NCBI RefSeq assembly: GCF_004378255.1
Contig: NZ_SNQG01000007.1
Span: 62,001-126,000 of the forward strand
Reading direction: 5' to 3'
Source of the DNA: Mucilaginibacter phyllosphaerae
GTDB lineage: Bacteria; Bacteroidota; Bacteroidia; Sphingobacteriales; Sphingobacteriaceae
DNA length: 64,000 nucleotides
The notes under the pieces are model-generated. The model did no database searches and was not told where the DNA came from. It worked only from the letters and a program-made list of their open reading frames with translations. The translations under genes and the position numbers were made by a program. Below, piece after piece: positions 34,974-42,282 of the stretch. Position 1 is the stretch's first letter. The number at the start of each line of letters is the position of its first letter.

Positions 34974-35663
34974 TTATACGTCATTTTCCATGAGTTCATC
35001 CACCACCATGGGCACCCCTACCGTGGCTTGGTAAGGCATTTCTACTATCCTGCTATTACTTGCCGTTGGGATGTTGGGATCGATAATATATTTGGTTACA
35101 TCGCGTGGTATGTAATTGATCAATCCGGCGGCAGGGTACACGGCTAAAGATGTGCCGACCAATATAAATAATTCTGCTTGTGCGCAAAGCTTTGCCGCGG
35201 TTTCTATCATGGGTACGGCCTCGCCAAACCAAACCACATGGGCCCTTAATTGCGAGCCTAATTCGCACTGCTCCCCCATCTTTAATTCCCAGCCCTCAAT
35301 CGGGTAGGTAAGGTTTGCCTTTATGCCGGATTGCGACCTGGTAATAATGCCATGCAAATGAATTACTTTGGTTGACCCTGCCCGCTCATGCAGGTCATCA
35401 ATATTTTGGGTGATAATGGTTACATCATATTTCTCTTCCAATTTAGCCAAGGCATAATGGGCGGCATTGGGCCCGGCCTCCAATACCGATTTGCGGCGCT
35501 GATTATAAAAATCCTGCACCAGTTCGGGGTTACGCGCCCAGGCTTCGGGTGTGGCTACATCTTCAATGTTATATCCCTCCCATAGCCCATCGCTATCCCT
35601 AAACGTTTTTAAGCCGCTCTCGGCGCTTATTCCGGCGCCGGTAAGTACGATTACCTTTTTCAT
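34974..35663 (-). CDS. cobB: Sir2-family NAD-dependent deacylase
   Basis: 229 residues. The NAD site GAGISAESGLKTFRDSDGLW, the QNIDDLHERAG motif, catalytic His104 in HLHG, and VVWFGE are all present. It removes acyl groups from lysine with NAD. Unlike E. coli CobB, the zinc-binding cysteine pairs are missing: between residues 105 and 150 only one Cys is seen, and the module is replaced by a short loop (YPIEGWELKMG). This seems to be usual for a Bacteroidota subgroup and is compatible with activity, but acyl preference is unknown. Two GC-rich inverted repeats lie just upstream. Confidence 0.9.
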   Translation of the reverse strand: MKKVIVLTGAGISAESGLKTFRDSDGLWEGYNIEDVATPEAWARNPELVQDFYNQRRKSVLEAGPNAAHYALAKLEEKYDVTIITQNIDDLHERAGSTKVIHLHGIITRSQSGIKANLTYPIEGWELKMGEQCELGSQLRAHVVWFGEAVPMIETAAKLCAQAELFILVGTSLAVYPAAGLINYIPRDVTKYIIDPNIPTASNSRIVEMPYQATVGVPMVVDELMENDV

Positions 35664-35677
35664 AATAATAGCATTTA

Positions 35678-35738
35678 GGCGCGACTATCGCGCTTCTACA
35701 ATAAAAATAACAATTTTAGAAATGCGATACTTCGCGCC
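35678..35738. repeat. Two GC-rich inverted repeats upstream of cobB
   Basis: GCGCGA-CTA-TCGCGC (35679-35693) and GCGA-TACT-TCGC (about 35724-35735). The outer arms GGCGCGA (35678) and TCGCGCC (35732) can also pair with each other. They stand out in AT-rich DNA 15-75 bases before the cobB start, and may be operator sites or an mRNA leader fold. Confidence 0.5.
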
Positions 35739-35749
35739 TCACAAACAAA

Positions 35750-35781
35750 AAAAGCGGTTAACCATTAGATCAACCGCTTTT
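35750..35781 (-). terminator. Intrinsic terminator of the cobalamin uptake operon
   Basis: AAAAGCGGTT pairs with AACCGCTTTT around a 12-base loop. A-runs upstream on the plus strand give a U-run on the minus transcript. Confidence 0.85.
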
Positions 35782-35797
35782 ATCAATATCAGCAATA

Positions 35798-36364
35798 CTA
35801 CAGAGCCAGTTGCCTTTTGCCTTGCAAAACCGTGTATTTGCTTTTCGCCAGTTCAAACCCACCAAACAATATAGCGCCATAAATGGCATCAGATAGCAGC
35901 ATGTTGGTTTCAAACGGATAGATAGCCTTAACTAATAAGGTGGTGTAGTTGGCCCATGTGTTTGGCTGGCCGTATAAAAACGGCAGATCCATGATCAGCC
36001 AGTGTATCAAAACCGAAACTAATGATGCTGCCGCAACATGAAGCACATTTACCTTTTTAATAAAGGTACCTACAAACACCATCAGCATAAAGCAAACATA
36101 CATCACCAACGAACTGCTGTAAAAAGTAAATTTACCTGCATAGATATAGTTGATAATAACATCGCTTGCAAAAAGCGCCACTAAAGGCACCAGGTAAGCT
36201 TTCCATTTATCTGTAAAATAAGCACCGCCAAATAAAGCTACCGCACCCACCGGTGTAAAGTTACTTAGTGCCGGCACTTGTGTGTTTACCAGGCGCATAG
36301 CTATAGCAGCAAGCACCATTAATATAAGTACGGTAGTGCGGGTGTTTTTTGTTTGTAATGACAT
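35798..36364 (-). CDS. DUF6580-type membrane protein, candidate cobalamin transport component
   Basis: 188 residues with five to six hydrophobic helices. After a short polar start comes NFTPVGAVALFGGAYF, then VPLVALFASDVIINY, a pattern I associate with the DUF6580/ECF substrate-binding (S) component group. It is the last gene of the cobalamin-riboswitch operon (55 bases after the BtuG-like gene) and is followed by a terminator. The context suggests it moves cobalamin or a related compound across the inner membrane, standing in for BtuCD, which is absent here. The role is inferred from position only. Confidence 0.6.
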   Translation of the reverse strand: MSLQTKNTRTTVLILMVLAAIAMRLVNTQVPALSNFTPVGAVALFGGAYFTDKWKAYLVPLVALFASDVIINYIYAGKFTFYSSSLVMYVCFMLMVFVGTFIKKVNVLHVAAASLVSVLIHWLIMDLPFLYGQPNTWANYTTLLVKAIYPFETNMLLSDAIYGAILFGGFELAKSKYTVLQGKRQLAL

Positions 36365-36419
36365 GTTTGATGATTGTTGCGCAAATTTATTGATAATACC
36401 CTGTAAAGTAAAATGCTAT

Positions 36420-37484
36420 TTATTTAAGAATTACAATAGCGCCCGGGTTAATACCTGTTGTAACCTCATATTCCAGTTTACCTGTTTTATTAAAAACATA
36501 TAATTTGCCGTTATTGGTATAATCTACGGCATCCGTAACAAATACTTCGCCTGTGGTTGGGTCAGCCGTTATTGCGTACGGTACTTTAATTGCTGTGGCA
36601 TCTGTAATAAAGCCCTCGTTTGCAATAGTTTCGGTTTTAACATTGTACACTTTCACTTTACCCGCGTCTGATAAGTAATAAGCCAGGTCGCCAACAACTA
36701 TAAAAGAGGTACCGTAACCGGCATCAATATCTACGGTAGTTTTAACAACATCTGTAGTGTTATTAATTGTAGTCAGTTTAGGGTGTGCCGGGTAATCTGT
36801 ACCGTAAGATATTACATATACGTCGCCGTAAGCATCGGCAGCAATATTAACCGGGTTAGTAGTAGCCAAGTCTATTTTTTTAATTTCGGCACCTGTAGCT
36901 ATATTAATAACAGATACCGTTTTATCCGGATTGGCAAAATCTAAACCACCAGAGTTAGCTACATATATTTTGCCGTTTGATACCACCATTTGCTCGGGGT
37001 TACGGCCTACCGAAATATATTTTTCGATAGTTAAAGATGCGGTATCCAGCACAGCAACTGTACCATCATACGAAGAGATATAGGCTTTGTTTTTATCAAA
37101 CACCACATAACGCGGCTGGCGGTTGGTGCCGGCATTATCCATTTTTATTTGTTTAATGGATTTTGCGGTTTTAGCATCAACTATTTCTAATGTGCTGGAA
37201 TAGTTTACGGTGATATACATTTTTGAGCCGTAGATCCTGGCATCATTACCGGTATCACCAATACCACGGCCATTCACGCTGCTAAAAATATCACCGGTAG
37301 TGTTTTTAGTGATGGAATTATAAAAGGACAGCACACTATTGTTTTTGCCGATATTACCCTGGCTAAGTATGTAAACACCTGTTTGAGGTACCTCTGTGAT
37401 GTTTACCTTGTCTTTTTTACAGGCAGATAGCACTGCAAGTATTGTGGCAGCAGCAAAAATGGTTTTAAGTTGAAATTGTTTCAT
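36420..37484 (-). CDS. BtuG-like surface lipoprotein, seven-bladed beta-propeller
   Basis: 354 residues. A lipoprotein signal with lipobox LSAC (Cys22, CKKDK after) puts it on the outer membrane. The rest is a YVTN/DUF5074-type propeller with repeated segments such as NKAYISSYDGTVAVLD, NGKIYVANSGG and GDVYVISYGTDY. In Bacteroides, BtuG proteins of this kind capture cobalamin on the surface and hand it to BtuB. Placement nine bases after the BtuB gene and under a cobalamin riboswitch supports this. Ligand residues cannot be checked by eye. Confidence 0.78.
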   Translation of the reverse strand: MKQFQLKTIFAAATILAVLSACKKDKVNITEVPQTGVYILSQGNIGKNNSVLSFYNSITKNTTGDIFSSVNGRGIGDTGNDARIYGSKMYITVNYSSTLEIVDAKTAKSIKQIKMDNAGTNRQPRYVVFDKNKAYISSYDGTVAVLDTASLTIEKYISVGRNPEQMVVSNGKIYVANSGGLDFANPDKTVSVINIATGAEIKKIDLATTNPVNIAADAYGDVYVISYGTDYPAHPKLTTINNTTDVVKTTVDIDAGYGTSFIVVGDLAYYLSDAGKVKVYNVKTETIANEGFITDATAIKVPYAITADPTTGEVFVTDAVDYTNNGKLYVFNKTGKLEYEVTTGINPGAIVILK

Positions 37485-37493
37485 GATGGTATG

Positions 37494-39527
37494 TTATATG
37501 GTTATTTGAAATGATAAACGATATGACCGGCCCGGCATGGGGTAACTCCTGATAATGGAGTAATTTTTATTAAACAGGTTACTTACTTCTAACGAGGTTG
37601 TTACCGGTGTTTTCCCGCTAATAAATTTATAAACTGCGGATGCATCACTTAAGGCATATCCCGGCACCAGGTACTCTGGTTGGTTGGTACCGGTGTAATA
37701 CCTGCCTGCAGATAATACCTGGTTAAAGTATATGCCCAGATCATGGTAATTTACCCCTGCATTTAAAGCGAATGTATTTTTAGGCGTATAAGGTATTTGC
37801 TGCTTGTAGGTTGCCGCTGTAGGGTCGCTTACATCAACTGCATACTGATAGGTGTAATTTATATTTAAAGATGCCTGCCATCCTTTATATAGCCTGGTTT
37901 GTGATCTGAAGCCAACATCAAGCCCCTTAATATCCACCTTACCTAAATTACTGAACGAAAATACCGCGGGGTTACGGCTTGGCACAGCCAGTATTTTATT
38001 GTGCACATTATTATAATAAGCATCAGCTGTTAGTACAATGTATTCTAAAAAGCCATTCAGATTTTTGGAATACGTTGTACCCAGATCATACTGATAAACA
38101 AACTCGGGCTTTATAACACGTTTAACAGCAGCATAATAATACAACTCGTCTAAAGTTGGGGCACGAAAAGCATTTTTGTAAAACGCCCTCAATTTAAAGT
38201 TGGGGCTGCTAAAAGGCTGAACGGTTGCTACCAGGGTTGGCGATAAAACTGCTTTCTGTTGAAAGGCCGTCCCTTTTTGCACCGACTCGTGAATATTAGT
38301 ATGCAGCAAATTACCCTGTAGCTGCAACTTACCCAATTTAAAGCTGCTGGCCAAAACATTTAACAGGGTAAATCTTGCGGGGTAAGCATATTTATCTATA
38401 TAAGCATCTACTGTGGTGTAGGATGCATCAACGGCGTAAGATACTTCCCAAGCATTAGTTATAGCATAAGATAGCGCTGCCGACTGATATGCCTCGCGTT
38501 GCTTATAATTCTCTAAAATATAACCTTTGGTATTAAAGTAAGGCGAATCCAGATAACGGGTTTTAAGTTGCGAAAGCTTGCTGCTAAGTAACAGTTTTAA
38601 ACTATTTTTCCAGATGTGCTGATAACCGGCCTGCACAAACAGGTCGTTATTATTTAAGTGTTGCCCCGGCAATTCGCTGTAAAATACAACCGGCCCGGGC
38701 AAGCCACGTTTGGCGTTATAATAATTAAGGTGGATATTAAACTTATTGCTATCGGTTTTACTGTAGTATAATGCTACGTCGGTTTGCAAAGATTGTACAT
38801 TACCGTTCCTGCGGATAGCCAGCGTATCAGATGCATCGCCATCTACTTTATATTTGTACCGGCCATTGGCACCTATGTAATTACTATTTAAAACCAGTTG
38901 CCAGTTATGATTAATGTGCTGCTGCCATTGCAGATACGGGTTGATCAAGCCAAAGCTCCCTCCCTTTACACCCACCTGCACCTGGTATGGCTTACCGGGT
39001 GTCAGATCCGGGCGAATGGTTTTAATACTCAGCACACTGGCAGAGGCAAAAGCACGCGCCGGCTGCAGCAGGTTGTCTGGCTGGCCGTTGTAAAGCGTTA
39101 TTTCTTCTACATTATTCAGATTAAACTTGCTCAGATCTATTTGCCCGGTTTGGGCATCGTTTATTTGCACACCATCAAACAACACCGCCGTATGGTTAGT
39201 ACCCAAACTGCGCACAGATATGGTTTTTAAGCCACCTATACCGCCATAATCTTTAACGTTAACACCTGCAAAGCTGCGAACAGCATCAGCAATGTTAAAC
39301 GCACTATACCTGGCAAAATCCTTACGGGTTAATTGTTGAGCCGGGGTAAGCGACTGCACTTTGGGTGCAGGTGTTGCCGTAACGGGTACTTCTTTTAACC
39401 GTTTGGTAGAATCAGTTTGTGCCAAAACAAAATTAGAAGCAATCAGGCAGGTGCTTGCCATACCTATCACCTTCCCCAAAAATGGAAAGTTTAACGTTCT
39501 TGAAATGGATATGCAACCGTGCCTCAT
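37494..39527 (-). CDS. btuB: TonB-dependent receptor, BtuB-type cobalamin transporter
   Basis: 677 residues from the ATG at 39527. The open frame runs on to 39713 but enters the riboswitch, so that start is rejected. From MRHGCISIS a signal peptide ends near FVLAQ. The plug has KDFARYSAFNIADAV and VSVRSLGTNHTAVLFDGVQI, and a 22-strand-like barrel ends SFQITI. A TonB-box-like stretch (LKEVPVTAT) follows the signal peptide. It imports cobalamin into the periplasm. The cobalamin riboswitch upstream is strong support for the substrate. Confidence 0.88.
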   Translation of the reverse strand: MRHGCISISRTLNFPFLGKVIGMASTCLIASNFVLAQTDSTKRLKEVPVTATPAPKVQSLTPAQQLTRKDFARYSAFNIADAVRSFAGVNVKDYGGIGGLKTISVRSLGTNHTAVLFDGVQINDAQTGQIDLSKFNLNNVEEITLYNGQPDNLLQPARAFASASVLSIKTIRPDLTPGKPYQVQVGVKGGSFGLINPYLQWQQHINHNWQLVLNSNYIGANGRYKYKVDGDASDTLAIRRNGNVQSLQTDVALYYSKTDSNKFNIHLNYYNAKRGLPGPVVFYSELPGQHLNNNDLFVQAGYQHIWKNSLKLLLSSKLSQLKTRYLDSPYFNTKGYILENYKQREAYQSAALSYAITNAWEVSYAVDASYTTVDAYIDKYAYPARFTLLNVLASSFKLGKLQLQGNLLHTNIHESVQKGTAFQQKAVLSPTLVATVQPFSSPNFKLRAFYKNAFRAPTLDELYYYAAVKRVIKPEFVYQYDLGTTYSKNLNGFLEYIVLTADAYYNNVHNKILAVPSRNPAVFSFSNLGKVDIKGLDVGFRSQTRLYKGWQASLNINYTYQYAVDVSDPTAATYKQQIPYTPKNTFALNAGVNYHDLGIYFNQVLSAGRYYTGTNQPEYLVPGYALSDASAVYKFISGKTPVTTSLEVSNLFNKNYSIIRSYPMPGRSYRLSFQITI

Positions 39528-39644
39528 GTTCTGATAAAACATCACAGCTATCAACAGAAAAATATGCAGGAATGAAAATACGCGCTTAATAACGAAAAGA
39601 GAGCATTCACATCCAAGCTTCAATCCCCGAAAGCTATGAATAAT

Positions 39645-39830
39645 ATAATGCTGAGGCAGGTATTCTGACTTGCTCCCCTTTGCCCTGCCTTCCCATCCCG
39701 GTGTAACCGGCACAGTGACATTTTTTGATCGGACATTGGTTAAACGGAGCTTACAGCTGCGGGACAGTTACGGATTTACACCGTATTCCCTTTTAATCCT
39801 GTTAAAAAACACTTTTAACAGGAACCTAAA
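39645..39830 (-). promoter_or_regulatory. Cobalamin riboswitch
   Basis: On the minus strand the conserved series is present: GGTTCC; AAAAGGGAATACGGTGTAAA; TCCGTAACTGTCCCGCAGC; TGTAAGC; GTCACTG; GGGATGGGAAGGC; and finally AAGTCAGAATACCTGCC. It represses btuB when adenosylcobalamin (or a related form) is plentiful. The 3' end lies about 118 bases before the btuB start. The intervening leader has no strong U-tailed hairpin, so control may be at translation. Confidence 0.95.
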
Positions 39831-39836
39831 GCGCTG

Positions 39837-39866
39837 CAAATGTAGTATTAGCTTTGTTAACCGCAA
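39837..39866 (-). promoter_or_regulatory. Predicted promoter of the cobalamin operon
   Basis: On the minus strand TTG (39866-39864), a 19-base gap and TACATTTG (39844-39837). Transcription would begin about at the first base of the riboswitch. Confidence 0.65.
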
Positions 39867-39957
39867 AGTTTAAAATTAGCACCGGTTAAATTAATTTCAA
39901 TAAAAGAAAACCCGCTTAATGATCAGGTGTTTATTTATGATATAAATACACATCAAC

Positions 39958-40809
39958 ATGACAACAGCAGCATTGCAAAACAGATACCGGGGGCCTGCCG
40001 AAAGCCAGCAACCAACCCTAAACCTATCTACCGCCGAACGTACCATATCTATAGCAACAGGTGTAAAATTGGCCTTATCGGGCTTTAAGGGTTTATTTAA
40101 AAGCCCCTTTGCAAGTATCATAAAACTGGGTGCGGGCGGTTACCTGCTCAATCGTGGTTTTACCGGCCATTGCGATCTGTACGCGCGCATGGGCCGCAAC
40201 AGCACCGAACCGGTAAACGTAAATATCCGTTCATCCTACCATATTGATAAGCCGCGCGAAGAGGTTTACGCATTTTGGCGCAAGCTGGATAACCTCCCTT
40301 TATTCATGAAGCATCTGGAGAGTGTAGAGGTCATAGATGATAAACGCTCGCATTGGGTGCTTAAATTGCCTACAGGCGTTGCCAAAGTAAGCTGGGATGC
40401 AGAGATCGTACGCGATGAGCCGGGTTACGCTATCGGATGGAGTTCGTTACCGGATTCATTGATAGATAATGCCGGCAAAGTACGTTTTCAGGATAGTATT
40501 GATGGTAACGGCACACTGGTAGATATTGTGATTAGCTACAGGCCGCCCGCAGGAGGTTTTGGAGGCGGTATTGCACATATAATAAACCCGGTTTTTAAAA
40601 GTATGGTTGATAGCGATGTGCGCAACTTTAAGCAGTACATGGATATTGATGGCGGCGAACCAACATCTTTTGATGAGCCGGTAGCTATTATAATTGAAGA
40701 AACAATTATTGAGGATAATAGATCCGGTGAGGATAATTCCCGTTCCCAAACAAATACGGATCTGTTGGATGGCAGGCAAGGTAACGGGGCTGAAAGTACG
40801 GGATTATAG
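39958..40809 (+). CDS. SRPBCC-family protein with N-terminal membrane (DUF2892-like) segment
   Basis: 283 residues. Residues 25-80 contain LSTAERTISIATGVKLALSG and LGAGGYLLNRGFTGHCDLY, a DUF2892/YgaP-like membrane hairpin. From about residue 90 a START/SRPBCC domain follows (SYHIDKPREEVYAFWRKLDN), the fold of polyketide cyclases and coenzyme-Q-binding proteins. An acidic and Gly/Ser-rich tail closes it. It probably binds a lipid or hydrophobic ligand at the membrane; the function is unknown. It is divergent from btuB and has no partner gene. Confidence 0.8.
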   Translation: MTTAALQNRYRGPAESQQPTLNLSTAERTISIATGVKLALSGFKGLFKSPFASIIKLGAGGYLLNRGFTGHCDLYARMGRNSTEPVNVNIRSSYHIDKPREEVYAFWRKLDNLPLFMKHLESVEVIDDKRSHWVLKLPTGVAKVSWDAEIVRDEPGYAIGWSSLPDSLIDNAGKVRFQDSIDGNGTLVDIVISYRPPAGGFGGGIAHIINPVFKSMVDSDVRNFKQYMDIDGGEPTSFDEPVAIIIEETIIEDNRSGEDNSRSQTNTDLLDGRQGNGAESTGL

Positions 40810-40890
40810 TATCATTTATTGATGCTGACGCTATCGAACCATTAATCGCTTTGTTAAGTATTAGATAGGCTGACAAAATAAAAATACAAA

Positions 40891-40922
40891 AAAAGGCCTT
40901 CTGAATAAACAGAAGGCCTTTT
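40891..40922 (-). terminator. Intrinsic terminator of the thrS-infC-rpmI-rplT operon
   Basis: AAAAGGCCTTCTG and its exact complement around a six-base loop, U-rich on both sides. It lies 20 bases after the rplT stop, and could also serve the convergent SRPBCC gene. Confidence 0.9.
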
Positions 40923-40941
40923 CTTATAATTATGCTCTTGA

Positions 40942-41286
40942 TTATTTCACAGCATCAATGATAGCTTTGAAAGCATCAGGGTGGTTCATCGCCAAATCAG
41001 CTAATACCTTACGGTTTAAACCAATTTCTTTAGCAGCTAACTTACCTATTAATTGAGAGTAAGAGATACCGTGCTGGCGTGCACCTGCGTTGATACGTTG
41101 GATCCATAAAGCCCTAAACTCGCGTTTTTTGGTCTTACGGTCGCGGTATGCGTATTGTAAACCTTTTTCTACTGTGTTTTTAGCAACGGTGTAAACCTTG
41201 CTTCTTGAACCCCAATAACCTTTGGCGAGGTTCATGATCCTTTTCCGGCGTCTTCTCGACGCGACTGCGTTAACTGAACGTGGCAT
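40942..41286 (-). CDS. rplT: 50S ribosomal protein L20
   Basis: 114 residues, the standard length. MPRSVNAVASRRRRKRIMN, AKGYWGSRSKVYTVAK and YRDRKTKKREFRALWIQRIN are unmistakable. L20 binds 23S rRNA early in assembly and in several bacteria also represses its own operon. It lies last in thrS-infC-rpmI-rplT, 76 bases after rpmI. Confidence 0.98.
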   Translation of the reverse strand: MPRSVNAVASRRRRKRIMNLAKGYWGSRSKVYTVAKNTVEKGLQYAYRDRKTKKREFRALWIQRINAGARQHGISYSQLIGKLAAKEIGLNRKVLADLAMNHPDAFKAIIDAVK

Positions 41287-41362
41287 GTTGTGTTGTTTTT
41301 GGTAGTGAGTGTCCCTTTCGGAAGCTTCTGTACTCTAATACCTGGTTAAAAAATTTGTTTAA

Positions 41363-41563
41363 TTACTTGCCTATGCAAAGCATACGTTTTACGTTGCCTA
41401 AGTCAGCTTTTGATACCAAACTGGTGTGACTAAGGTTACGCTTGCGTTTAGTCGACATCTTGGTTAAGATGTGGCTTTTGAATGCGTTTTTTCTGGCAAT
41501 TTTACCGGTTCCAGTAAGCTTAAAACGCTTTTTTGCACTGGAATTGGTTTTCATTTTTGGCAT
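41363..41563 (-). CDS. rpmI: 50S ribosomal protein L35
   Basis: 66 residues with the L35 signature MPKMKTNSSAKKRFKLTGTG and the basic KAFKSHILTKMSTKRKRNL. It is a core large-subunit protein. The gap before it (41564-41714) is unusually long for this operon and could hold a regulatory leader. Confidence 0.98.
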   Translation of the reverse strand: MPKMKTNSSAKKRFKLTGTGKIARKNAFKSHILTKMSTKRKRNLSHTSLVSKADLGNVKRMLCIGK

Positions 41564-41714
41564 AACTCTATTATTTATTTAGATATAAGATTTGAGATGT
41601 GAGATAGGAGAAAAAATCTCATTAGCCACACCTCATTTCTTGTGATTGCATTTTAAATATGTCAAAGATCTAAGTTAGAGAATGTCTCTAATCTCCAATC
41701 CAACGTCTCAGATC
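41564..41714 (-). other. Low-complexity spacer between infC and rpmI with short hairpins
   Basis: 151 bases rich in GAGATTT/GAGATGTGAGA-type words. On the minus strand TTAGAGA-CAT-TCTCTAA forms a small hairpin and GAGATTTTTTCTC another. No start, RNA gene or clear terminator is seen. By position it could be an L20 or L35 autoregulatory leader, but the low complexity is typical of family spacers. Confidence 0.4.
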
Positions 41715-42281
41715 TTATTTTTTCTGTGCCTTTGAAGCAACAGTTAAAAACATCCTTTTACCTTCCAGCTTTGGTAATTGCTCTACCTTACCTAAATCTT
41801 CTAATGCCTGTGCAAAACGCAGCAATAATATCTCACCTTGTTCTTTGTAAACAATTGCACGGCCTTTAAAGTGCACGTAAGCCCTTACCTTTTCGCCGGC
41901 TTCCAAAAACTTTTGCGCATGCTTTAATTTAAATTCAAAGTCATGGTCATCAGTGTTCGGCCCGAAACGGATCTCTTTAATAACTGTCTGCTTGGCGTTG
42001 CTTTTGATCTCTTTAAGCTTTTTCTTCTGTTCGTAAACGAATTTATTATAATCGGTTACTTTACAAACGGGAGGTACTGCGTTTGGAGAGATCTCAACCA
42101 GGTCAAGTTCCTGTTCCTGTGCGATAGCAAGCGCATCTCTTAACGAGAATATCCCCTGCTCAACGTTATCACCTACAAGGCGCACTTCCTGTGCCCTGAT
42201 AAACTGGTTGATGTTGTGTTCGGCTTCTTTTTTCTTAAAAGGTAGCCTTGGTCCTCTATTGAAAGGTTTGTTTAAAGCCAA
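41715..42281 (-). CDS. infC: Translation initiation factor IF-3
   Basis: 188 residues. The N domain has INQFIRAQEVRLVGDN, then the linker DLVEISPNAVPPVCKVTDYN, and the C domain has KEIRFGPNTDDHDFEFKLK and AYVHFKGRAIVYKEQGEILL. IF-3 proofreads start codons and keeps subunits apart. Its own start is TTG, one base after the thrS stop; no ATG is possible because an in-frame stop lies 12 bases upstream. A non-AUG start on infC is the known autoregulatory device in E. coli (AUU), so this TTG may work the same way. Confidence 0.97.
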   Translation of the reverse strand: MALNKPFNRGPRLPFKKKEAEHNINQFIRAQEVRLVGDNVEQGIFSLRDALAIAQEQELDLVEISPNAVPPVCKVTDYNKFVYEQKKKLKEIKSNAKQTVIKEIRFGPNTDDHDFEFKLKHAQKFLEAGEKVRAYVHFKGRAIVYKEQGEILLLRFAQALEDLGKVEQLPKLEGKRMFLTVASKAQKK

Positions 42282-42282
42282 G

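Noticed and set aside
39528..39713. btuB start at 39713.
   Set aside because: This would place coding sequence inside the cobalamin riboswitch; the segment has no signal peptide, while MRHGC at 39527 is followed by one.
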